NCBI RefSeq assembly: GCF_001677885.1
Contig: NZ_LOCQ01000040.1
Span: forward strand, 1-64,000
DNA length: 64,000 bases
Direction: 5' to 3'
From: Janthinobacterium psychrotolerans
GTDB lineage: Bacteria; Pseudomonadota; Gammaproteobacteria; Burkholderiales; Burkholderiaceae_D
Shown here: positions 57,438-64,000 of the stretch, in pieces
How the letters are laid out: every line of letters begins with the position of its first letter
Numbering within the stretch: position 1 is the first letter of the stretch
The notes under the pieces: model-generated
Told to the model about the DNA's origin: nothing
What the model saw: the letters and a program-made list of their open reading frames with translations, nothing else
Database searches by the model: none
Program-made: the position numbers and the translations under genes

Positions 57438-57665
57438 GATGATCTCCAGTCAATAATAGCGAAAGGAAGACCATCCGAACCCCAAGGGATCGAGAAAAGG
57501 TCTTCCCGATCGGGGTGGTAGAAGCGCTACAGAGACTCTGATCCTGGCAAGGCTGGCCAGGACGTGTGGGTTGCAAGAGTTTGACCCACCGCGGTTGCTC
57601 AGGTGCGAGCAAATTCAATATCAACAATAGGACGAGAGGAGGACGCTGTCAACCCGATTTTACGC

Positions 57666-58622
57666 TTATCGCGCAGACTGGCGCCCACTGCTTTTTTGGT
57701 AGGACAGATCGTTAATTTCAATGCCTGAGAGAGAACGCTCGTCGGCGATTTCGCCCTCGCTGTTGCCCAGTTCAAGCACAAATGTGCAGATCTTCTCGGC
57801 AGCGTTACATGCGCGAAAAATGGCTTTTGAATCGTCGCGGATGACCTTGATCCAGCTACCAACATAAGCTGCATGCTGGCTCGGATCATGGCCTAACGCG
57901 AGCTCGTCACCAAGCATCATGCTCGCGATTTCGGCGCACAATTCTTCGTATGCATATTCCTGGCTACCAAATGGATGAAAAAGGTCGCGATTGAGCCTGG
58001 ACGAGTGCCCGGACCAATGCCCCAGTTCATGCATCGCGACGGCGTAATACTCTATGGCGGAATTGAACTGACGACGCGGCGGTAGATGCATTTCATCATC
58101 GACCACATCATAGTAGGCTTGATCGCGCTGGTCATGTTTAATGGTAGCACCGGATTGCCACAGTATCCGCTCAGCCCTCTCGATTGGATCAAATTCAAGC
58201 TGAGCTGGCTGAAGGGGATCTAACCCACTTACCTGTTCGGCATTAAAAACCGTTGTGAAGTACATCTTAGGCTTCTGGCCTGCCGGCTGCGCATTATCGG
58301 ATGCAGGGAAATCGTCGGAATCTTCGGACGCGGTAGTCTCGGAGAATATCCACCGTCGAATAGCAGTTCCACGCTCGTTTTTTCTAATGCGCGCTCCTTT
58401 GAAATTAGCCTGCTTGAACGTCATCCACCTCGGATCTTCATACGGCTGGGCCATCAGATTCAAGGAATTGATACCCTTGTATCTTCGCCCGGAGGCAATG
58501 TTGTACGGTGTTGTGCCACGCGAGGATGGCGCCCAAGGCTTTTGCCATGGAGCAGTGCCCCTCTCAAGGAGGGTGATTAATTGATTTGCGACATCATCGC
58601 AATAGTTGGATCCTTTTTTCAT
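57666..58622 (-). CDS. ArdC-type antirestriction protein
   Basis: 318 aa from ATG 58622 with GGGAG upstream. An N-terminal ssDNA-binding domain (GTAPWQKPWAPSSRGTTPYN) is followed by a zinc metalloprotease-like domain with HELGHWSGH (residues 198-206). ArdC proteins protect incoming plasmid DNA and bind single strands during conjugation. The catalytic His and Glu are present. A 35-residue insertion between the domains is rich in Asp/Ser. The gene has a long structured leader. Confidence 0.88.
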   Translation of the reverse strand: MKKGSNYCDDVANQLITLLERGTAPWQKPWAPSSRGTTPYNIASGRRYKGINSLNLMAQPYEDPRWMTFKQANFKGARIRKNERGTAIRRWIFSETTASEDSDDFPASDNAQPAGQKPKMYFTTVFNAEQVSGLDPLQPAQLEFDPIERAERILWQSGATIKHDQRDQAYYDVVDDEMHLPPRRQFNSAIEYYAVAMHELGHWSGHSSRLNRDLFHPFGSQEYAYEELCAEIASMMLGDELALGHDPSQHAAYVGSWIKVIRDDSKAIFRACNAAEKICTFVLELGNSEGEIADERSLSGIEINDLSYQKSSGRQSAR

Positions 58623-59213
58623 GTTGAACTCCCAAAAAAATGGCCACAAAAAGTGGCCAGATTGAACAAAGGAAGCACGAAACCACTCATCCGCCAAGAT
58701 GGGCAGTAGTGTGCAAATGAGAAGGGAACGCTAAGAGCGGAATGCTCTTGAGATAGAGGGAAACTCCCGTGCGCTGGGCACGTGCAAGGAAGCGGGAGCG
58801 ACTTGCACTTGGCGATCTGAAAAGATCATCATGATGTGATGTTAGGCCGGTCTAAGGTGTATGTCAATCCGGCTTTTGAGCGAGTTTGATTTCATTTCCG
58901 GCCAACCAGTTCCGGGGGAGTAGCGCCGGTGCGGCCAGACATACCGTAATGAACGCAAAGCGCCCCGTTGGCCTCTTAGTGGGGATCGCGGTCGACTGCG
59001 TGAGCCATGGCCGGGGTGCTGGCGCCGTCAGAAGCGGCCGCCTTCGATATGATTGCGGCCGACTCTGCCAAGCTGGCGTCGGTAACAAGACCAACAACGC
59101 CACCTATGCCAAGGCTAGGTGCACCACAGCGCTGTTGGCATACATCTAAAAACATAGCGTCGATCTTGTCCGCCTCACGAATTCATGGAACCTCGCACTA
59201 AGACCACATGTTT
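58623..59213. other. Upstream leader of ArdC gene and gene-free DNA
   Basis: The first 240 bp are a likely leader with several stems. A minus-strand frame 58864-59103 (KRPTGRFAFITVCLAA and LPRNWLAGNEIKLAQKPD) is hydrophobic and has no family I know, so I leave it uncalled. Confidence 0.4.
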
Positions 59214-59237
59214 CGCATGATATAGTCATATCATGCG
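59214..59237. promoter_or_regulatory. Operator-like palindrome
   Basis: CGCATGATAT-AGTC-ATATCATGCG has perfect 10-bp arms and lies 48 bp upstream of the ATG at 59285. Probably a repressor site. Confidence 0.6.
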
Positions 59238-59284
59238 CAATATCGTGCTAATATGTGTTTATATTCAGATTTAGGGGGATGATA

Positions 59285-59962
59285 ATGGCTTTCAGGGCAG
59301 ACGAAGCTGCACGCGCAGGATTGGAAGGAGTGCTGAACTATTTCTTGCCGCGGGCTAAAGGATTCGAGGATTCGGAGAGAGATGGAAGCAAGAGCGATCT
59401 GCTAAAAATTTTGCAAGAGTGCGGACCTGTCGTTGATGCTTACCCGAGTTGGCACCCACTCGTCCGCAACCATGACAGCCGCCATCCCATCACCACACCC
59501 GGTGAGGATTGCGGCTACAAGGGACTCGACCACACACGATACTTCGCTAATGGATTCATCACTTGCCCGTACGGTGACGGCCAGGCCGTCCTAGATTCAG
59601 TGTTGAAATGCCAACAACAAACAGGCGGGTTTATCACAGCGGAACGGCTCAATTTCAGGCTCTATCATCCCGATGCAACTCCAATTCTGGTTCGCTGTCA
59701 CTGGGAAAGGCCCTTGGAAGCTAATGGAATGATCCCTCTGTCCCTAGCTTTGCCTCTGCTCCTCGAAAAGGAACTCCCAATGTGGCGCTGGGCGGAAGTG
59801 GCTGAAACGTGGAAATCGATGCGACCCTATTTCCTCGGTATGCCTCAAGGCAGCCGATCTTCCCTTTTTGTTAGCCAAGACACAGGTCTGGCGCTGAAGA
59901 AAATTTGGGAGGCTCTGATTAATACAGGCATGTATGGCCCAATCAAAGAAGAGCGAGATTAA
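59285..59962 (+). CDS. Hypothetical plasmid protein (225 aa)
   Basis: ATG 59285 is preceded by GGGGAT; another ATG at 59255 lies upstream. The protein reads FRADEAARAGLEGVLNYFLP and then WHPLVRNHDSRHPITTPGED with several Cys-free Trp and Pro blocks. No signal peptide or membrane span. Family unknown to me. It may be autoregulated through the palindrome at 59214. The Abi_2 gene follows 86 bp later on the same strand. Confidence 0.55.
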   Translation: MAFRADEAARAGLEGVLNYFLPRAKGFEDSERDGSKSDLLKILQECGPVVDAYPSWHPLVRNHDSRHPITTPGEDCGYKGLDHTRYFANGFITCPYGDGQAVLDSVLKCQQQTGGFITAERLNFRLYHPDATPILVRCHWERPLEANGMIPLSLALPLLLEKELPMWRWAEVAETWKSMRPYFLGMPQGSRSSLFVSQDTGLALKKIWEALINTGMYGPIKEERD

Positions 59963-60048
59963 TACGCCAGCCTTCAAGCTGAGACACCGAACTGATATCC
60001 AACGTCGGCCGCCGCTGCCGAGCAGATAGAACTTACAGAAAGCACAAA

Positions 60049-60981
60049 GTGGCATCGAAAAAACCGAGGGCTAAAGCTGCGGCGACTAAGGCGACCAAAG
60101 TCACCTATTCTAAAATTGCTGAACCGTACCAGAAGACGCTGCACCGGCTGTGGAATAAAGGGTTAATAATCGACAACAGGATCAATGCCGAAAACGCCAT
60201 GAAAACCATCGGCTATTATCGGCTGCTGATATACATGCGGCACTTCCAGTGTAAAGCGACGCCCAGGAATTTTCTCCCACGGTCGAAATTCAGCGCTATC
60301 GTCGCGCTCTACAATTTCGACCGCGAAATCCGGCTGCTGACGTTCAATGCGATCGAAAAGCTGGAAGTGGCTTTGCGCACGGCGATCATCAACCCTCTTG
60401 CCGAACAACATAGCCCGCACTGGTATCTCGATCCATCCCATTTTAACGATGACATCAAATTTCATAACGTCATGGGAAAAATTATCAAGGATGCAGGTGT
60501 GAGTAAAGGGCTGGCACTAACGCACTATTACGATCACTACGACTCTCCCGTACTGCCACCGATCTGGCTGGTGTGCGAAAAGCTGACCTTCGGCGCGTTG
60601 TCACATTTTTTCGCGGCTTTACGAATAGATCGGCGCAAGATCGTCGGCCGTTACATTTGGTCGTATCCGGAGCATTTGCTGGTTTCCTGGTTCCACAGCC
60701 TGAATCATTTGCGGAACATATGTGCCCATCAAGACCGGGTATGGAACAACCCCATAACAGTGCTCCCACCAGAGGCACATAAAGCCTATAATGCGGAATT
60801 CGCAGCTCCGACAAGCTTTTACTGTCGGGCTGTTGTGATACAACTCCTGATGCGGGAGCTAGGCCTGAACGGCTGGTGGCGGGAATGCTTACTTGCGTTG
60901 TTGGCATCTTGTACCCACGTGAATCCACGTATTCACCTGGGGTTTCCAGATAATTGGCACACTCGGCCGGCGTGGGCTTGA
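60049..60981 (+). CDS. Abi_2/AbiF-type abortive-infection protein
   Basis: 310 aa from GTG 60049. The family pattern begins KVTYSKIAEPYQKTLHRLWN and continues YYRLLIYMRHFQ; near residue 222 the motif is HLRNICAHQDRVWN, which contains the RNxxxH signature (R222, H227) of HEPN nucleases. Abi_2/AbiF-type proteins block phage growth in Lactococcus and other hosts. Downstream is a promoter-terminator unit encoding a short RNA. The N-terminal tail is basic. The RNase activity is inference. Confidence 0.82.
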   Translation: MASKKPRAKAAATKATKVTYSKIAEPYQKTLHRLWNKGLIIDNRINAENAMKTIGYYRLLIYMRHFQCKATPRNFLPRSKFSAIVALYNFDREIRLLTFNAIEKLEVALRTAIINPLAEQHSPHWYLDPSHFNDDIKFHNVMGKIIKDAGVSKGLALTHYYDHYDSPVLPPIWLVCEKLTFGALSHFFAALRIDRRKIVGRYIWSYPEHLLVSWFHSLNHLRNICAHQDRVWNNPITVLPPEAHKAYNAEFAAPTSFYCRAVVIQLLMRELGLNGWWRECLLALLASCTHVNPRIHLGFPDNWHTRPAWA

Positions 60982-60996
60982 GAACGAAACAGTTGT

Positions 60997-61025
60997 TTGA
61001 CAAGTCGTGATAATGCGTGTAGCAT
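60997..61025 (+). promoter_or_regulatory. Promoter for candidate short RNA downstream of Abi_2 gene
   Basis: TTGACA at 60997-61002 (perfect -35), spacer of 17 bp, TAGCAT at 61020-61025 as -10. An operator-like repeat overlaps the -10 side. Confidence 0.6.
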
Positions 61026-61030
61026 TATCA
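61008..61030. repeat. Inverted repeat overlapping promoter
   Basis: TGATAATGC-GTGTA-GCATTATCA has perfect 9-bp arms. It overlaps the -10 box, so a bound protein would block the short transcript. Confidence 0.7.
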
Positions 61031-61031
61031 A

Positions 61032-61101
61032 TGACAACGCTGGGAACGCCTCTCATGGAAGCGAAACATCCTTAGCTAAAAGGCGCGCAAGCGCCTTTTT
61101 C
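61032..61101 (+). ncRNA. Candidate AbiF-associated small RNA
   Basis: A consensus-like promoter just upstream and a terminator hairpin with T-run at 61081-61100 define a transcript of about 70 nt immediately after the Abi_2 gene. Within it lies a tiny ORF (61031-61075, 14 aa) that might be translated or by chance. Conserved structured RNAs next to abiF genes have been described (the abiF RNA motif); I recall this from the literature and could not test the structure here. It may be the partner that restrains the HEPN protein. Confidence 0.5.
61078..61101 (+). terminator. Rho-independent terminator
   Basis: AGGCGC-GCAA-GCGCCT stem followed by TTTT, ending the short transcript. Confidence 0.85.
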
Positions 61102-61135
61102 ATTTTGTGCTTCCGATTTTTGCCAGAGCCGGTCA

Positions 61136-61834
61136 TCAGTTGAGGTTCCAGGAACCTTGGCGATACTGATACGAGCCGTTCAAGATGCCATCTAGCCACG
61201 CCGGCACTGTCGCCGACTGCATACCGCCAAAATCGACATGGCCATCTCTATCGGTGTCCAACATTGCAACCGGTAGCTCCGGAAGCGAGCCAGTCCCAAT
61301 GCCATCCTCCGGCCATTTATTTCCGTAATCGCGCTTTAGCAGCAAGGGGCCTGTTGTCTTGACGAGGGTGCGAAATATCTCTAGGCGGACCAGCCAATAA
61401 CACTCCACGCCTGATGCCTTGTATCGCTCCTGGCGCCGTGTGAAGTCGCGAAGATGTTGATAGGATCGCTGCAGCTCTATGGCGATGGTGCGCCCGTTGT
61501 GCGAAAACAGCACATCAGCTTTCCACTTGTCGCCGGCCGCCGTTTGCCCTGGCGCCTCATCCCACCCCTCGATGCCCAAGCCCCGCAATGCGGCCAATAC
61601 GGCCGTTTTGCCGGCCTTGTGCCATTTCGTTTCCGGCGCTGTGGCGCATTCATCCGTGAGATGGGCGAAGAACGGCACTCCCCTGATGCTCGTCTTGAGC
61701 ACGGCCGGCGCCTCGCAACACGGCAGTATGAAGTCGCCCAACTGCGTACATAGCTTCAACGCTTCCCAGTCGCTACTGGCGTAATCAGCTGCGTTCACTG
61801 GCTGTCTTGCACGGGTCCAAGCAGAGTGCGTCAT
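61136..61834 (-). CDS. CoiA-like nuclease-domain protein
   Basis: 232 aa. The CoiA nuclease-like core is visible: WKADVLFSHNGRTIAIELQ with D107, E120 and Q122 in a PD-(D/E)xK layout, preceded by ETKWHKAGKTAVLAALRG. CoiA is a competence-linked protein in Firmicutes, whereas proteobacterial relatives have unknown roles. A segment FILPCCEAPAVLKTSIRG at the start contains a Cys pair that may bind zinc. It is transcribed toward the Abi_2 gene, from the opposite strand. Confidence 0.75.
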   Translation of the reverse strand: MTHSAWTRARQPVNAADYASSDWEALKLCTQLGDFILPCCEAPAVLKTSIRGVPFFAHLTDECATAPETKWHKAGKTAVLAALRGLGIEGWDEAPGQTAAGDKWKADVLFSHNGRTIAIELQRSYQHLRDFTRRQERYKASGVECYWLVRLEIFRTLVKTTGPLLLKRDYGNKWPEDGIGTGSLPELPVAMLDTDRDGHVDFGGMQSATVPAWLDGILNGSYQYRQGSWNLN

Positions 61835-61939
61835 ATCAATCTCTCACGGCGTTTGCGGAAAAGCAATTTTAGCTTGCCCAAGCAATTGCCGGTTTGTCGT
61901 GATGCCAGAATGGTGGGGCAGGCGCGATCTTACCGAGCC

Positions 61940-62185
61940 ATGGGGAGAACTGAAATAGAACAACAAATTGACAAGCTGGTGGCTGCTATCCGAGCGGCGC
62001 TGGCCAGGTCGGCGCCGCTCGATCCCGTGGTGGCAACGGTGATGGTGGCCGATGGGATCGACGGGTCTAGCCTAGCTCGACCACAAATCGCGGCACTAGC
62101 GGCGTTGTCGACCGAACCGACACTAACCGAAGGAGAGCGCAACCATGCGGCGGCGCAATTGGCCGCACTCGGTATGACGATATAG
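61940..62185 (+). CDS. Small hypothetical helical protein
   Basis: About 81 aa from ATG 61940 (61910 and 61826 are in frame). It is helical and Ala-rich (KLVAAIRAALARSAPLDPVV). No family recognised. It diverges from the CoiA-like gene. The start is uncertain because no clear ribosome-binding site precedes it. Confidence 0.4.
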   Translation: MGRTEIEQQIDKLVAAIRAALARSAPLDPVVATVMVADGIDGSSLARPQIAALAALSTEPTLTEGERNHAAAQLAALGMTI

Positions 62186-62510
62186 TCGAATTACCGGTGG
62201 CACATGCCTGCATTCCTGAACGTGCTCAAGCTGCGCGCCGTGCCGGCCCTCACCAAGGACATGTTTAATGAGGTTGAGGTGCTAATTGTCGCTCACCAAC
62301 GCCAAGTTTACCGGCTGGTGTGGCAGGCGAGCAGCTGTCGCAGCGGCCCCCGATGCCGATATGACACGAAATACCAATCGCATGTGACCCTGACCCAGCG
62401 CAAGGTGTCCTCACAATGCCAGTCTGCACGTACTAACCGAGCGTAGTATCTATCAGGATCAAACGCCTGTCTGTTCCCTCCGTAGCAAGAGTCATCTACC
62501 AAGGAATGCC
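62186..62510. other. Gap before uncharacterised operon
   Basis: A frame at 62204-62446 has a HemP-like EVLIVAHQRQVYRLVW stretch but is not convincing. Nothing else seen. Confidence 0.4.
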
Positions 62511-62891
62511 ATGATCAATCGCCTCCTGGCACCGGCCGCCATCACCGCTCGCGCCAACCTGATCAGCACTTGCCCACCTTCTTTCGTCAACGTGGGCAAG
62601 GTTCATCGCTTTAACACCACCGCCACCTTGTACCTCACTAACGACAGCCCCGCGCCAGTGGCACTCGACATTACACTCACGATTGAACGACCTGGCACAG
62701 AACTGGCGGCACACAAAGAGTCGCTTGAGGCCACGCCGGGCCAAACCATGCATACCATCAATTGGGTATACGAACACAGCGTGGTACTTGCCGATACCAC
62801 CATCGTGATCAAGTTGCGTGCGGTCATGCATGAAGACCAGCAAGTCGTAGTCGCCTCCAGCTGGCAGGTCTGCGAATTCACCGTCGAATAG
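62511..62891 (+). CDS. Hypothetical beta-rich protein (126 aa)
   Basis: The protein reads FVNVGKVHRFNTTATLYLTN and ALDITLTIERPGTELAAH, and looks like a single immunoglobulin-like or beta-sandwich domain without signal peptide. It ends 9 bp before the next gene, whose ribosome-binding site (GGAG) lies between them. Function unknown; probably a partner of the large protein that follows. Confidence 0.55.
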   Translation: MINRLLAPAAITARANLISTCPPSFVNVGKVHRFNTTATLYLTNDSPAPVALDITLTIERPGTELAAHKESLEATPGQTMHTINWVYEHSVVLADTTIVIKLRAVMHEDQQVVVASSWQVCEFTVE

Positions 62892-62900
62892 GAGTGCGCA

Positions 62901-64000
62901 ATGACACTGCAATTCTCAAACCGTGCGCAGCAGAACACGCTGATGAGTAGCACTCCTTCCGAGGACCTACTCAAGCAAAGCGAACTAAAGCCGATCGATC
63001 CGCAACGCGAACTCGAGCGGATCAGTTTTTCTCGTAGCCGCCAGATTATGATCGACTGGGACCAAGTAGTCGCCAGCGCCTCACACAGCACGCCCTATCT
63101 GGTAGGCACCGGTATTGAGTACCTGCGTGCCGAACTGGAGCGGTTGTGGGGTTATCCGGACGGATTAAAGACCGATGCCGATGTCCAGCGCATCGGCATT
63201 TTCACCTTGTCGGTCGACCCACCACTCGTCATTTTCGGCGTGCCCAAGTCGCAGCGCCGATATACGGTAGTGCTTGCGCCCAACAACACGGTGCAGCTGC
63301 CGCCCTTGCCGCCCGCCGTAACTACCATGGCCCAATATACGGAGTTCTGGGCCAATGTGGCCCGCGTCAGCAGCCGCGATGACCTGTACACCGAAATGTC
63401 CAGCGTCGACTTAGCACCAGCAATCATTTATCGCCAATACCGCGAACTCGTTTCCTTACGCAGCCTGGGTGCGTCGCTGTCAGCCAGTGCAGACAAGATC
63501 GCGGCGCGCGAACTGGACGCGTTCCTTTCGGCCGCAGACATCGATGCGCTGACTGCCTCTTATCTGACGATGAAATCGCTCGAGACAGACATCGGCCTCA
63601 AGCTCGAGCGCTTGCGCGACCGCGCGCGGGACCTGGGCTACTACCTTACGTTGGAAAAGGAAAGCATTGCACTGCCCGACGGCACCAAGTTTGAACTCAA
63701 TGCTGGCGAGATCTACCAGCCCTATCTAACCCTATTTCGTTGGCAAACCGTGCAATACCGCCGCATGTTGGTACGCAACGACGACTGGTTTTCCAGCTCC
63801 AGTTGGGTGTTACAGATTCCGTACGAAGTCCAGCACGTGCAACAGGTTTCCCAATATCGCAAGATCATTCCCGACTTCGATCCGTGGGTCGAGAAAGAGC
63901 GCGAACTGGCGGTCGCGGGATTCACGGTGTTTCGCTTCGTGCGTCTGGGTGAAAAATACCTGACGCAACAGGGCGAGCCGATCGAGCAAATCGTGCAGCG
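62901..64000 (+). CDS. Large uncharacterised protein (3' end outside window)
   Basis: The frame from ATG 62901 (GGAG six bases upstream) stays open to the window end, giving at least 366 residues. It has no membrane span or signal peptide. Text includes YLRAELERLWGYPDGLKTDA and a coiled-coil-rich centre (SYLTMKSLETDIGLKLERLR). I do not recognise it. It follows the 126-aa gene with 9 bp between them, so one operon is likely; the rest lies to the right. Confidence 0.6.
   Translation, partial: MTLQFSNRAQQNTLMSSTPSEDLLKQSELKPIDPQRELERISFSRSRQIMIDWDQVVASASHSTPYLVGTGIEYLRAELERLWGYPDGLKTDADVQRIGIFTLSVDPPLVIFGVPKSQRRYTVVLAPNNTVQLPPLPPAVTTMAQYTEFWANVARVSSRDDLYTEMSSVDLAPAIIYRQYRELVSLRSLGASLSASADKIAARELDAFLSAADIDALTASYLTMKSLETDIGLKLERLRDRARDLGYYLTLEKESIALPDGTKFELNAGEIYQPYLTLFRWQTVQYRRMLVRNDDWFSSSSWVLQIPYEVQHVQQVSQYRKIIPDFDPWVEKERELAVAGFTVFRFVRLGEKYLTQQGEPIEQIVQ

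Noticed and set aside
58864..59103. 79-aa hydrophobic minus-strand frame
   Set aside because: No ribosome-binding site, no family and an irregular sequence; more likely leader or gene-free DNA.
61008..61030. Inverted repeat considered as a dif-like site
   Set aside because: Its position over a -10 box and its 9-5-9 geometry fit an operator better than a recombination core.
62204..62446. HemP-like frame with VAHQRQVYRLVW
   Set aside because: The similarity covers only about fifteen residues and lacks the rest of the HemP pattern.

Overview
The window looks like accessory, probably plasmid, DNA from a GC-rich betaproteobacterium. Protein style, the imuA-imuB-dnaE2 cassette and the Tn3 cargo suggest the Burkholderiales/Oxalobacteraceae (Massilia, Duganella or Janthinobacterium type), but this is inference because no rRNA or housekeeping marker is present. 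I saw no tRNA, rRNA or CRISPR array.

Layout. (1) 1-1859: two nested IS21-family elements; the outer one supplies the stop codon of the gene it entered. (2) 1843-14790: a defence-flavoured island with a 1757-aa STAND NTPase carrying an N-terminal nuclease-like domain (Avs-like), an SRAP protein, a possible proteasome-fold protein, a two-winged-helix protein behind TGAACTA repeats, and a 751-aa protein with a PD-(D/E)xK-like centre. (3) 15146-18956: a tyrosine recombinase fused translationally to a DUF4209 (HEPN-like) gene, with a 28-bp dif-like palindrome upstream. (4) 19122-38327: a complete 19.2-kb Tn3-family transposon with 38-bp inverted repeats and a 5-bp CTCTA target duplication. It carries resolvase, transposase and a large redox/sulfur cargo: sulfite-oxidase-type molybdoenzyme plus dihaem cytochrome c, CLC channel, two LysR regulators, malate dehydrogenase, a TDT exporter, a YeiH exporter, and an ECF sigma/anti-sigma operon with DUF305 and beta-propeller proteins. 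Gene relics inside it show it was assembled in steps.

(5) 38333-42758: small accessory genes (RES-domain protein, papain/transglutaminase-like protein, secreted Cys-rich protein, DUF1643). (6) 42900-58622: plasmid backbone: SOS-boxed imuA-imuB-dnaE2, ColE2-type Rep with a candidate antisense RNA and coupled leader ORF, parA-parB, a UvrD-like helicase, DUF1640, DUF3577/STY4534 and ArdC-type proteins. (7) 59285-64000: an Abi_2/AbiF protein followed by a promoter-terminator unit for a short RNA, a CoiA-like nuclease, and the start of an uncharacterised operon that runs off the window.

Most notable are the intact cargo transposon with exact duplications, the Avs-like nuclease-NTPase, the Abi_2 gene with its adjacent candidate ncRNA, the rep antisense RNA/leader arrangement, and the dif-like site beside the DUF4209-recombinase pair. 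All functional assignments come from reading motifs; none was checked by database search.
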